Origin: Dendronephthya gigantea
Taxonomy: Eukaryota; Cnidaria; Anthozoa; Malacalcyonacea; Nephtheidae
NCBI RefSeq assembly: GCF_004324835.1
Contig: NW_021163028.1
Coordinates: 787,001 to 851,000, forward strand
Direction of reading: 5' to 3'
Length of the DNA stretch: 64,000 nt
The notes below the pieces were generated by a model. The model was not told the DNA's origin. It saw nothing but the letters and a program-made list of their open reading frames with translations, and ran no database searches. Within the stretch, counting starts at the first letter, position 1; each line of letters opens with the position of its first letter. The translations under genes and the position numbers were made by a program. This document shows positions 21,628 to 32,725 of the stretch, piece by piece.

Positions 21628-22437
21628 CATAGGTAGCCCAACACTCGGTGTCCGGGCGCGTACACGCTACTCAGTGATTAGCATATATTAATTTATCCTA
21701 AGGTTGGCAACTTTATCACAATTATCAATAATATATCACATACATACATGTCAAACTTCGATAAAAACTGAAAAACTACCACAAAATACTGCAAAACTAA
21801 TAAATATAAATGAACTTGGATATATTTTCTAAATTCCGACATAATTTTTAGCTTAAAAATGTATTGGGAAATACGAAAATTTGTTCATTTAAAATAAAGT
21901 TTTTGAAAATACATTGTCGAAATTTTCTGGTCGATATAGGCGGGATCCAATTTACTCTACATTACGTCACCTTTGGAGATATCCGGAGTCAATCCTATTA
22001 GCTGCTCTCTCATGGAGAAATCTTCGGAAATTTTCCGACTTTTCAGCAGCCAATAGGATAAATAGGATTGACTCGGGATCGTCTCCGAAGGTGACGTAAT
22101 GTAGAGTAAATTGGATCCCGCCTATCGACAAAAAATTTCGACAATGTATTTTCAAAAACTTTATTTTAAATGAACAAATTTTCGTATTTCCCAATACATT
22201 TTGAAGCTAAAAACTATGTCGGAATTTAATATATCCAAGTTCATTTATATTTATTACTTTTGCAGTATTTTGTGGTAGTTTTTCAGTTTTTATCGAAGTT
22301 TGACATGTATGTATGTGATATATTATTGATAATTGGTGATAAAGTTGCCAACCTTAGGATAAATTTATATATGCTAATCACTGAGTAGCGTGTACGCGCG
22401 CGGACCACGAGTGTTGGGCTACATATGATTAAATGTA
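21628..22437. mobile_element. 810-bp snapback (near-perfect palindrome) element
   Basis: Almost the whole length is an inverted repeat folding near 22030: for example GGCGGGATCCAATTTACTCT near 21940 and AGAGTAAATTGGATCCCGCC near 22105. Flanks are ATTAAAT at 21621-21627 and 22438-22444, a probable 7-bp target duplication; gene C at about 43300 has a single CTAAAT and no insert. It lies in the intron before the first Cys-domain exon. Confidence 0.88.
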
Positions 22438-22920
22438 GATTGATTTACAAGGTGCAAGAAGCTAGAAAACGATTATAAGCCACTTACCTGCAGAGGTTGA
22501 AATCTTACACTGTTTGCAGCAAAGATCTTATATTACTTTGTATCAGCACCCACTCAGCATTTTTATCAGTTAGAGCATGTTAATTGATTATGGGACAAAT
22601 AGTATAGTGACCAGTAGACTCACTGAAAACAAAGTAAAATCGTCGCCCTGGGGCTGCACCCACCTCTTGTTCAACGAAGCAGCAAAACGTTTCCGCTTTT
22701 TAATTTCTTCACATTCGTTATTTTTGCAAGAGGCCAACTGGTAATGTGTTCAACTGTTCATTTGAAGAGACTCTTAAGACTTCACCGCGAATATATATCA
22801 CGAATACGAACACGATCGTGCACAAAGCTACATAATTTTACACACCTGACTATTTCAGTCGAAAATAGGTGTACATATACGTCAGTATTATATGTAAACA
22901 AATAACTCTCAATTTTACAG

Positions 22921-23392
22921 GAACGGGTGAATATGGCAGCAAAAAAACTATAAACAACTCAAACAAGAGAAACCTTATCGGGTTTTTTGTGTTCTGTTCG
23001 ACAAAAACAGCCTTTGAAGTACGCTACACAAATACAACTTCAGTATGTGCCTGCGGGGAGGCCAACATAACGTTTGTTCGCTGCAAGGAAAAATTAAATT
23101 TGAATTTCACCGTCCACATATCTGTTAAAAAACATTCAAATCATAGAACAGATTGCCTTTTTCGCTTTGTTTACAAAGACGACATCCGGTCGCCGAGAGA
23201 ATATTTCAAAATTAATGGAGAAAATACTTCAAGACCCTATATCGATGAGTTAACTTCTTTTATTGCAACACCTGTTCATTACTCCGCCTTTCATATGGAA
23301 GTTTCAAGCATCACAAAATCAATTTTCACCATTTCTAATACGTCTCTGATTGGTTCGTTACTGACAAATACGACGATTTTTATTAAAGCAAG
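22921..23392 (+). CDS. Gene B: first Cys-domain exon
   Basis: 472-nt exon, entry phase 1, exit phase 2. Core about residues 20-105: LIGFFVFCSTKTAFEVRY, NTTSVCACGEAN, then C-K-E-K-L, NFTVHI and DCLFRFVYKD. Five Cys, several N-glycosylation sites and alternating hydrophobic stretches suggest a small extracellular beta domain. I do not recognise the family. It is repeated at 25487-25958 with an identical exon length and phase, and in genes C and D. Confidence 0.8.
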
Positions 23393-23995
23393 GTGGGTAA
23401 ATAAACGTATTTGTTTATAAGAAGCAGATGGTATACGATATGGAAGGAAGATGACTGATATACTAAAAAGCATTTTAGATTTTAGATAAGTGTCTACTTA
23501 AAGACAACCGCATTCTTTTTAGATTTGTTTAATAGATAGAAGTTGCTTTAATTTCAAATTTTGTTTCGTGCTTTATATAATTCCATTATAACAGGGCAGC
23601 CATCTTTCACTGCGTATGCATGGTAATCAATGTCTTGAATTTCTGGTGTTCTAAACAATTCAAGTTAATCTTGAAGCAACATCGCCTAAGGCTCAGTATT
23701 TAAATCACAGCTTAATTTAGCACAAAAGCATTCGATAAAAACTGATCTAAATCAGAATATGTTTTTGAAAACTAATGTGATTTCAAGTTGGAGCTGTATG
23801 TAACAAATTATTCATCTTCACCCTACATGGTTCCGCGACTACCCTCGATCCGTTACTGCACAATTGATTAAATCACAGTTTTAAAAGTTTAGGGAGAAGG
23901 GTATTTTGGGATCGTGTATGACGAAGCAAATGGAAATTTAAATTTTTTTTTCGGCTGGCTGGAATCGCGAAATTTTTTTCTAGGTTGGTCAGATG

Positions 23996-24172
23996 TGGTA
24001 AAACAACTGCCTAAAATAGACAAAAACACTTCTAGACATTTCGCCGGACCTGAGGGCTTTCATCAAGAGCTAGGGTCCTCGTTAATTCATACTAACTCAG
24101 TCTCCTGACGAAGGCCCTCAGGTCGAGACGTTGAGAGGTGTTTTTGTCTATTTTAGTTAGTTGTTTTAGCGC
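23996..24172. repeat. inverted repeat with hammerhead-like core, gene B copy
   Basis: Outer arms TAAAACAACTGCCTAAAATA and its near-complement, inner arms built on GACGAAGGCCCTCAGGTC. CTGACGA at 24105-24111 followed by a GGCC...GGTC stem and GAGAC resembles a hammerhead ribozyme core. Present also in gene C (45058-45232), so it predates the duplication. Confidence 0.55.
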
Positions 24173-24431
24173 ATTTGATGCTAAGTTGTTTGAAGACCCT
24201 GCCAGGCTGCTCCCTGGACCTTGGTTTATTAGTTTATGCTAAGTACACTGGCCGTTGTTTTATAAAATGGGCAGGCCTTGAATTCATTTTAGCGAAATCG
24301 ACAGTAACCTTGCATTGACGCATCAAAGAATCAAATTCAAAATGAAAAATCGTTTACAAACGTCATTCTTTTTTATTGATTTGAATTTTTTTCCATCCAA
24401 TGAATGCCTAATATTGTTTTTCTGATTTTAG

Positions 24432-24688
24432 AAATGTCTCGTTGGATGCAAGTTATCGAAGTTCAATTCTCTTTGGTACTAAAAATGCAGCACTTAAACT
24501 TTCTCTTATTCGGACTTCGGGTTCACTTACCCGGCGATTGTCTGTCAACCCTTCTATGCTCCTGAGTTCAGTTACTGTTACCCCTTCTCTGGAAAAAACC
24601 CCGCAAACTCTAAAAACGTCCATATTTGTGAAAAGCTCACCAACTTCTCGTCAAAATTATTCCAACCGCTCAACTTCCCCCGACGAAG
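24432..24688 (+). CDS. Gene B: Ser/Thr-rich linker exon 1
   Basis: 257-nt exon starting NVSLDASYRSSILF and ending NRSTSPDE before a GTAAAG donor. Rich in Ser/Thr with a VTVTPSLEK stretch; likely mucin-like spacer. It follows the first Cys domain just as 27335-27645 follows the second, and both end in SPD[EK], suggesting domain plus linker were duplicated as a module. Confidence 0.75.
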
Positions 24689-24706
24689 GTAAAGTCTATA
24701 GTCCAA

Positions 24707-24750
24707 GGGCCGGTTTTACAAAAGCTGGATAGTGCTATCCATCGGCGGAT
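24707..24750. repeat. dispersed repeat fragment GGGCCGGTT...GGATAG.GCTATCC
   Basis: A fragment with the short palindrome GGATAGTGCTATCC. A similar sequence occurs at 62774-62820 (GGATAGCGCTATCC), and a decayed possible right end at about 46548-46600 in gene C. Probably one MITE family. Confidence 0.5.
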
Positions 24751-25486
24751 ATTAATTTTTTCAATCACTCTATAACTTATCGTTGTTCGGCATAGCCTTA
24801 AATAAACCTTTTTATTATATGGCGCGCGCTGATTGGTTCTTTGCCGGTCTGGAATCCCCCAGTATTAGACCGTTGCCGTAGTAACGGTCCAACTCTCATA
24901 TTTTTTAACAAAAACAAGTTTGCACTTTTATTTTTGACACGAAAAATATCGACGGAGAATGAACGAAGAAGAGCATTATTTGGTACATGTGAATATTATA
25001 TTTATTCATCTTTGATTTTTGTTTATATTACTGTATCATTCTTATTTAACGAGTAAAAATCAAAAGTTTTGGAAGCCACTTCAGTGCTTGCTTGGCGACT
25101 GGCCGGCATAAATGCTGCAGCGCATTGTATAAATAAATAAACTAAATACTGTATGCCATATAATAAATCCCTTATTAACCGAATACGTTCGGTCCGTACT
25201 GGAAATTTATCAGACCTCGGTTTAGGTAAACCCTTCAAAGAGGCCTAGGACTAGGCAGCGCACTTCCCATGCGCTGAATGCATTAAAACAGAATAAATGA
25301 TGCGGCATTTTTAAACTTATTTCTATTGTCTGCAAAGTGCGACGTCTCACTTGAAAAAATATTCTTTTTGTGGTTCACTGCATTTTTAAGAACACGTACG
25401 AACGACTAGTGAAAAATTCGAAATTAAAGGATTGTTTTCTACGACGGCCGTCAACTTTTCTAACATTTATCTTCTTTCTCTCACAG

Positions 25487-25958
25487 GCAAAAAAGATAAA
25501 TGCAACAATACATTCTACACAGTCAGTAAATTTATCGAAAAGAGTAATAAAAGAGAATTGTTTCTTGGTTTCTTCTTAAACTGCAGACAAACAGCAGTTT
25601 TCGAAGTGTATGCGAATGGAACATCGTGTGTGCGTGATCGATCCAGCTTAAAGTTCTTCGCTTGCCAAAAAAAATTGCCTTTTAACATGAATATAACTGT
25701 TTGCACAGGAGAACAGAGATGGCCTCGAAAGCGTTTTTGTAATTTTTATCTTGTTTTCGAGGATCCTTTAATATCTTCCGTAATAACTTTGCCAGAGTGG
25801 AGTGTACCCGCTGCTAAGCCTATTTCTAACTCTATACAACCGCGCATTACAAGTACAGATTCTGTGATAGATGTAGCGTCTTCTGTTGATCAGCTGTCTA
25901 TCATGTCTTCAAGCGTGGTTGCATTTAAAAATTCGTCAGAAGAGTCGATTCCAGTAAG
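25487..25958 (+). CDS. Gene B: second Cys-domain exon
   Basis: 472 nt, phases 1 and 2. Core: ELFLGFFLNCRQTAVFEVY, NGTSCVRD, FFACQKKLPF, MNITVC, CNFYLVFED. It aligns with the first Cys domain across the FF.xC, FEV.Y.N.T.C, C.KKL.xN.TV and C.F.LVF.D blocks. The usual second Cys of the CxC pair is Arg here (CVR), unlike the gene C copy (CAC). The C-terminal half is a Ser/Thr/Val-rich stalk. Confidence 0.8.
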
Positions 25959-27334
25959 GTTGGTAAAAGCTTTGGCAACAGGCTTATAGCTCAGAGGGCC
26001 TACCCCCCTGTTTAAAAATATAATTTACTCATTATGCCTCTACCGCAGTGCACCAAAAAAGCAACACCTTGGCAACCCCCCCCCCCTAGAAGTGGAGACC
26101 CAGCTACGGGTCTGTTAGGAAAATTTTACGGGGCTAATTTGACGGCGCGTAAAATATTGTTATTACGAATTTCATTCATATACTCATGACGGAAAGGTAT
26201 AGTTTGGTTAATGCTATAGTGTATTAGTATATATATAAGATATACAAATATTAATGAGTCTAAAAAAACTAGGCTTGGTGGATAATAACTTTAGTATATT
26301 AACTGTTACAGCAAATATTTTGGCAGGCGTTGTCTTAGAAGTAACCATTTCATGTATCAACATGGAAACCACTTGCAAATTACTAAGAAAGTATATGCAA
26401 TTTGCATATATTATGCAAATTACTAAGAAAGTATAGATGTACCTAATTTCCCTTGTCAAGCATTACATGGCAACGCGAAAAGTGAACGGACACCATACAA
26501 GGGTACTAATTCCTTTTAGAGACTTATTACACCTGGGTAATTTGACAGAACATATAGCCAAATTCAAGTTATATCTATCCAAACTCTATGCCATACAACC
26601 AAGCCAAAAAGTGCGTATTTCAAAAATAACGTTAGCAATTTAACTTCCATCTTTTTCAAACCACTTAACAGGAATTTTTTGTAAGTTTTAGTCGAAATGG
26701 AAACAACACGCGATCATGATTTTAAGCATACAGCTTAATTTACTTGCATACGAACTTGGTATATCGTTTTGCAAAGACATTAACGACTAAGAAAGACTAT
26801 AACACCATCGCTTCCATCGCTTCAATTTCAAAAAAAGAGTTGAAATAATGTAATTGGAGTTTTGATGCAACAAATATAAATTTAAAGCTTTTAGATTCGA
26901 CTACAATTACTGCAAATATATTCAAAAAAACATTCGACGCTTTCGTCCTTGACGATTTTGTGTAACTAGAGTTTTCATGTTTTGAAGGTTGAACTGAGTT
27001 TTAATCCTTCATTAAGCTGCGAGTGTAACTGAGAGTGCCATAAATTGTCTGCTTAAAATTATATAGCAGTGGAAAAACGGGTGCGTGTGATCACTTCACT
27101 GTTATGATTATAATTATTTGTTGATATTTCCTGAAATTATATACTATACAAATATAGTCATAATTCTTGTTATTCCAGTCATTTTGAACATGTATATAGA
27201 TAAACTTAGGTCTTGTTAGCTCAGTATATTATTTGCTCCGTTTCAAATGGCGAGGGGTTGCTGCATATGCATGCAAAATCTACACTTTTTATGCAAGATT
27301 TCTAATTTCACTCCAATAAATTTTTAAATTTTAG

Positions 27335-27645
27335 ATTCACCTCGCCAAAACCAATATTGTCGGAAAGATTTATCCAGTCAAACACTGGAAGAGTGCTCAC
27401 GTCAGCAACTTCCACACCGCTACTAAAAACTTCACGTCCTATTGAAGCGAGTCCAATTATTTTGGTAACCCAGGATTCAAACTCAGTTACGGTTAGTCTT
27501 GGCATCTCGCCATCGTTAATGAAAAACAGCGCGATTCAAGACACCACCTCAAGTCCTTTAATACAAGCTACGCCAAGTATATCTAGCGTAGTTTCTACAA
27601 CCACATTGTCTCCTGATAAAGAAGAGGAGAAAAAACTGAAAAAAG
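27335..27645 (+). CDS. Gene B: Ser/Thr-rich linker exon 2
   Basis: 311-nt exon, entry phase 2, exit phase 1; Ser/Thr/Pro-rich (TSATSTPLLKTSRPIEAS...) and ending with an acidic-basic EEEKKLKK run. The same length and phases are found in gene C at 48859-49169. In gene C the next exon starts the GAIN region; in gene B that exon is missing. Confidence 0.75.
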
Positions 27646-27652
27646 GTATATA

Positions 27653-28020
27653 CACAGCAAAAAATAATTTTCTTATCGAGAAAATATATCTTATCTTAAG
27701 AATTTTTTTCTTATGCAATGAAAATTTTTCTTAAACTGAGAATTTTTTTTCTAACTCTAGGATATGAAATCTCGTTTAGAAAATAATTTATTAAAATAAG
27801 TAGTCTGCCCACAGATTTACAGATTTTAACACAAGAAATTATATTCTTATGAATTAGAATTTTTTTTCTCAAACTGAGAAAAGAATTTCTTGATATAAGA
27901 AAGATTATCTTAATTAACTTCTCAATATGAGAAAATTAATCTTGAGCAATATCCCAAATATTTCTTAAAATAGGAAAGCTTGCCTTATTTCATTCTCGTT
28001 TCAAGAGAATAATTTTTTGG
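27653..28020. mobile_element. left end of a second CACTG-like element (truncated)
   Basis: CACAGCAAAAAAT at 27653 differs by one base from the 13-bp terminus of the 4.7-kb element and is followed by a similar TTTTCT.AT. Then about 350 bp of TTCTTA/TAAGAA and TTCTCA/GAGAA motifs in both orientations replace the GAGTAAA array. No matching right end was found before 29868. It starts 7 bp after the exon 7 donor dinucleotide begins. Confidence 0.6.
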
Positions 28021-29181
28021 AATAAAAAGATAATAAAACAAGAGCTAAATGGGGTATACGTAGTAAAAAATACTGTAAAATAGGTTATTATTATTTACAA
28101 TGAACAAATATTTCCGCCTCCCTTCATAAATAATATATCTTGCAATATAACAATATAGAAGCTGTTATACTAAAAGTAAGATTTACAATGCAAAAGTCAA
28201 AGATTGATATTTTGAATTTTGATTATCATGGAAAGGAGCATTGATTGCAACACAACATAACGTTGTGTGCGCGACATATCCACTCAGTGGACATATCGCG
28301 CGTGATCACGCGGTTCCACGAAAGAGTGCTAAAGGCGTTGTGGGTAAGAAGCGTGTCCTTTTCAAATTTTCTTCGCTGTTGTGTAACGACTAACGCGTCT
28401 TCACTGATGCTGATATTTTATCGATTTTTTTTAATTCATACGTTTTAATATGGATCAAGAAACGACAAGTTTGCTCAAACAAATCGCTAGCGTGGTCAAA
28501 GAATTCATTCATTCATTCAAACTTGAATAGAATGCGAGCAGATATTGGAAGGTATTAATTTTGTTGAGTATTGATACAATTTAGTAGTAAACGGAACATA
28601 CTCTAAATTTGTTACGAACTAAACTCAAAATTCTGCTACTGGTAAAATAATTCTAAGTCCCATTTTACGAATAGTAAACATCGCACGCTTAAGACTGACT
28701 TATAATTAGCTTAATCGTATTTTAGTATAATAGTATGTTGTTATTTGCGTTTTTATACTCGGATGCTGTTACATGTTAATGTTTATTATCCAATATTTGT
28801 GCTCTGTGACCTGGGGTCTGGTATTTAGATTCCTCTCCCCCCCACATATTGCAATTGAAAAGTGGTACACCCTGGTAATATTTCAATTTTTTATAGCAAC
28901 TGGCATTGTGAAAGATGAAGATCCACATGCAGGCTTTATGCTATGATCGCTCAAAGATGTCCTGTATTTCCTGAAAATGGAAAAAAAAACGTAAGACTAT
29001 TTTAAAGTTGCATGTTTTTTACCATTGTAATGTTGACTAAAACTTTAATTATTTTTTATTTTACCTTGATTTTTAATGCATTATGAAACAAATACTTTTT
29101 CTCCCGTTGCATGGTATTAGACAAACTATATGATTATGGCCTAAATTTCAATAAATCTATATGTTGCCAGATTTTTACTAG
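28021..29181. other. gene B intron/junction region, nothing recognised
   Basis: AT-rich sequence with no homology to the same intron of gene C and no recognisable exon. A short inverted repeat (GCGCGACATATCCACT / AGTGGACATATCGCGC) occurs at about 28267-28301. This stretch is probably inserted or rearranged DNA between the exon 7 side and the duplication junction. Confidence 0.4.
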
Positions 29182-29457
29182 TTAGATTTTTGGAAATATT
29201 AGTCTGAATGCACGTTTTTCTATCTCCTCTTTTAAGTAATCTGGTTCCCCAAAATTCCTCACCTGACACGAGTATTCAAGAACGGGTCTTATGCATGTAA
29301 AAAACACTTGAATTAAGGAGGACTCGCTCACTCCGCTTCGTTTAAGTACGCGGAGAAAGTAAAGTCTCTTTGATACCTTGGCCACGATATATTCAATATG
29401 TAAATTCCAATGAAGATCTGATGACAAGAGACTTTTTTCATGCACTAATGATTTCAT
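29182..29457 (-). pseudogene. LINE reverse transcriptase C-terminal fragment
   Basis: Translated on the minus strand: SSDLHWNLHIEYIVAKVSKR, LYFLRVLKRSGV, then FTCIRPVLEYSCQV and EIEKRAFRLIFP. This is the familiar thumb/post-RT region of Jockey/CR1/L2-type non-LTR retrotransposons (LYFLR.LKR.G; IRPVLEYA.Q.W; K.A.RIIFP). Only this fragment is present, so it is a dead, truncated copy. Confidence 0.85.
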
Positions 29458-29883
29458 GCATGAGTGATTGCTCGGGTGATTAAACTAACAATGGTGTTGT
29501 GAAAAAAGTTACTCAAGCTGCGAGTTAAACGGAAAAAAGCCCACGTTTACGCAGTTGCGCGGCTGACTTAATTTACATCAAAATTTCTGAAATTTCGATT
29601 CTTTGTAAACAAATACCCAAACGTTCAGCCCTTGAATTCAAATTGGATTTTAAACTTCTCATTCATGTTTGCACAAGCCATTCAAAATGATGCTTCCACA
29701 AACCGCTCTTCCATTTTTCGAGGTTAATTTTTCTGTTTGTTTTTAGTGTTAGAATGACCTGAAGATGGTAAAGTACCCATACTAGCACAAATCTATGAGA
29801 TATTTTGATAAATTTATATTTTTCTAAACATTTCAAAATTGTCTACTTTTTTTTGATACACCCTGTATATTAACTTTATGTAG

Positions 29884-30761
29884 TTGCTGGTTATCGGTTA
29901 AGTCGGGAGCTATATGGGCATTTGTGGGTCCCGGATTGCTGATTATTTTGGTAAGAATCCTGTGTCAATTATTCTAGAACGAGATTGTATTATTCATTTT
30001 CTGTTTATTTCACTTCATTGCACACTATCTATATGTTTATCCTAATAGATTTGTTTCACGGCTTAGATCCTTAATTTTTCATTATATTTTTTTCTTCTTC
30101 CAACGCCCGTCCTTTCTTTTTTGTCGTTTAAATTAATCATTTAACTTTTTAACGGCGTTTGTTTTGTTCCACTTTTTCAGATTAACTTTATTATTCTTGT
30201 TGTTGTCATGAGAACGACCTGGGTAAGATTTGGTGATGACAAAGAATACGGCAAATTAACGTAAGAAATATAAATAATGCATTAATAGAAATACATTCAT
30301 GCATGCACATCGAATCTTCTAGCCATTTCAAATAATTTCCTTAGGAAGCTAGAGCTATACAAGCTTATATATATATATATATTCTGAAATGACACAAGTT
30401 TCTATAGCCAATATCCACATCATTCGGTACAAGAGGAGTCAGTAAATCATGTCAAATCGTTCACGATTTGTCACTGAGATGGTTATTTATCAAAAAATCT
30501 TCCAGTTTGTTTTTTCGTGTCCAGAAATACGATTTCGAAAAATGTCGACCTGAATAAAAAGTATCATGATTTGCATTTAAAGGGTCAAAACATTTTCTGC
30601 TTGGTAAATCTGCCTTGTTTACAAAATTTAGGTCGGCAACAAAGACATTTGGCGCAGTCATTCCTATTTTGGGATCGAATAACCTGGATTTTTGGTGTCA
30701 TGGCATTCAATGAATCCTCTATTGTATTCGATATTTATTCGCTATCACCAATTCTTTACAG
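29884..30761 (+). pseudogene. Gene B: TM5 and TM6 exons derived from a gene A copy
   Basis: 29884-29950 and 30181-30260 are almost identical to gene A 10645-10711 and 10939-11018. Exon 30632-30761 matches 11318-11444 but has a 4-bp insertion after ATTTTGGG and a 1-bp loss near GTATT(T)C. Translation shifts into LGSNNLDFWCHGIQ and stops. Introns are also conserved, so this is a DNA-level duplicate, not a retrocopy. Confidence 0.88.
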
Positions 30762-31018
30762 GTATGAATCTTGTAAATGAATGTGTTTTTTCTAAAATAT
30801 TGGCATTTCCGTCCTCGGTAAACCTAATAATTTAACGTCCCAAAAGAAGGACTTAAGTCACCGAGGAAGGAGACAACGTTTTCGTACCTTTATCCTAAAA
30901 TACTATATTAAAATTTAATTGATGTTAAAATTAAACGAGAGATGTGATAATAATTATAAGGATAGTTTTAACCTACGTGCGCGATACGACTAAAATCCTA
31001 AAATACTATTAAAATTTA

Positions 31019-31883
31019 CAGTAGGTGGTCAAAAAATAGTGGCCCCCCATAAATAGTAACATCTTCAGTTGTTAGTCATAATATAGGAAGAAGTCTCTAA
31101 CAAATCATGTCTGATTGTGTATATTCAATCGGTTTAATATCTTTTTATTGAAAAATTGGGATTTCGAGAAATAGGATGTGCGAAAAATTACACGACACTA
31201 AAAGCCAAGATTGGTGCTTTGTAGCAAAGATTCATTGAAATAATAACTTTGCTGTATATATATTTAGCGCCCAATGTTGAACATTGTGTAATAATATTCA
31301 TAAAGATAATTCATATAATTCAATACAAACTGGCCTAAAATACTCTAACTAATTTTTGACAATACGAGATGCAACGAATGTTCTCCAAACCCAGTCAGCT
31401 TAAGGGACACAGTATTTGCATCCAAATGTGTTTGGTTTAGACTTGTAGGTACAACTCTTCATTAGGTGGGTTTTGAGTACCATTTTCTGATTTTCATTAC
31501 CATACAAACACCCAGAGTTCAGAGGGGATAATTTTATACACGAGTCAAATTCTATTACTTAGTTATTTAATTGTTCAAATTGTAGGTAGCGTTTAATTTA
31601 CGAACAATTTGCTATGAATCAGACAGTTGTTTTGACAAGCAATTACATAATTTCCATGCACATCTGATTGAAAACCGTCATCTTGAATTTTTACGAAAAG
31701 TTCTGCAAATCTATTTTATCCTCTTAATCTGAAGTTTATAATCACAATTTTTATAAGCTGGCTCCTAATACTAAATAAATATGCTCAAACACACATAATA
31801 TTTACTGGCGTACTTTCATTTATAATGCAAAGATACATGTGTGCCATATTTCTTTGGGGGCCACTTTTTTTGACCACCCCCTG
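31019..31883. mobile_element. Tc1/mariner-like non-autonomous element, 865 bp
   Basis: Inverted termini CAGTAGGTGGTCAAAAAATA and the complement ending TTTGACCACCCCCTG, each bordered by TA (31017-31018, 31884-31885). Inner GTGGCCCCC/GGGGGCCAC also pair. No transposase frame. It occupies the place where gene A has its TM7 exon and following intron, so its arrival or a linked deletion removed TM7 from gene B. Confidence 0.82.
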
Positions 31884-32043
31884 TAGTTGTACTTTATCTC
31901 GACGTAGAACCCTCATTTTATAAATGCATGCGTACATATATAACCAATATACTCCGAAATTTTTTATTAGGAATGTACCACCCTGACTTATGTACTTTTG
32001 AAATCAATCAATCATTCATGCAATGGAAATTTTACCGTGTTAG

Positions 32044-32725
32044 GTGCGGCAAGAGCTTCGACGAAAGCTAACGGTATGGCAGACTCGTCGTGAGTTCTCT
32101 TCATCCTCGGGAGGCAGTCGCCGTACGCATGTGATCTTTTCGGAAAAAAACACGACGTTTATAATCTCACTACAGCTTCGATGCAGGCCACGGCGGACCT
32201 TTACCGGCGTCCCATGGAAGTAATTGAAGACGTACCACCCCAGGGGAGGGTAGACAGGGGCGTAGCGAAGGGGGGCAAAGGGGGGCGGTCGCCCCCCCCA
32301 ATGGTTTTTAAAACCGTTCTCATGAAATGTTTAAATCCAGTGGAATATGAGGAAGGGGGATCAAGTTAGGTAAGCAACGAGTAATCAGTAAATCTAAAGA
32401 GATTTTCACGTGTATTGTTCGTTGATCTAATGTAATAATGACAGACTGATTTTGTGATTTGTGACCTTACGATTACTTTTAAAAGCTTGTATCAGAATGC
32501 GGAATTGGCGTTTCCAAGCATTAGAAATCCCAAATTTTCCCGGGGGAGCCCCCCTGATAGTTTGTGGCTTCCCCACTCACTGGTCGCCCCCCCAAATTTT
32601 CTACCCTGGCTACGCCACTGAAGGTAGATCTCGGATATTCTTCTGAAGATGACGATAAAACAAAAGAGAAAGAATTTGAATTAGGTAGGGAAGAATGGAG
32701 TGTTGGCGAGAAAGGTGAAAGTTAA
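32044..32725 (+). pseudogene. Gene B: C-terminal tail exon, interrupted
   Basis: Matches gene A 12670-12975. It has a 2-bp gain near 32159 (frameshift) and a 366-bp MITE at 32255-32620. After the MITE the remaining sequence runs to TAA at 32723-32725. The TM7 exon that should precede it is absent. Confidence 0.85.
32255..32620. mobile_element. hAT-like MITE in gene B tail exon, 366 bp
   Basis: Ends CAGGGGCGTAGC and GCTACGCCACTG. Flanking 8-mers are AGGGTAGA (32247-32254) and AAGGTAGA (32621-32628), one mismatch; gene A has a single AAGGTAGA. An 8-bp duplication is diagnostic of hAT. Runs of G and C lie just inside the ends. Confidence 0.9.

Larger units (their letters stand above)
14386..32725 (+). 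pseudogene. Gene B: chimeric, degraded adhesion GPCR
   Basis: Exons seen: 14386-14482 (or 15838-15928), 20406-20469, 20809-20945, 22921-23392, 24432-24688, 25487-25958, 27335-27645, then 29884-29950, 30181-30260, 30632-30761 and 32044-32254 with 32629-32725. The first part matches gene C exon for exon; the last part matches gene A. Exons for GAIN, GPS and TM1-4 are absent. The TM6 exon has +4 and -1 shifts giving an internal stop, the TM7 exon is missing, and the tail exon is interrupted by a MITE. The ectodomain exons are open, so a secreted Cys-domain protein remains possible if an alternative end is used. Confidence 0.8.

Noticed and set aside
21914-22194. Two similar open frames on opposite strands
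   Set aside because: They mirror each other because the region is the arm of an 810-bp palindrome.
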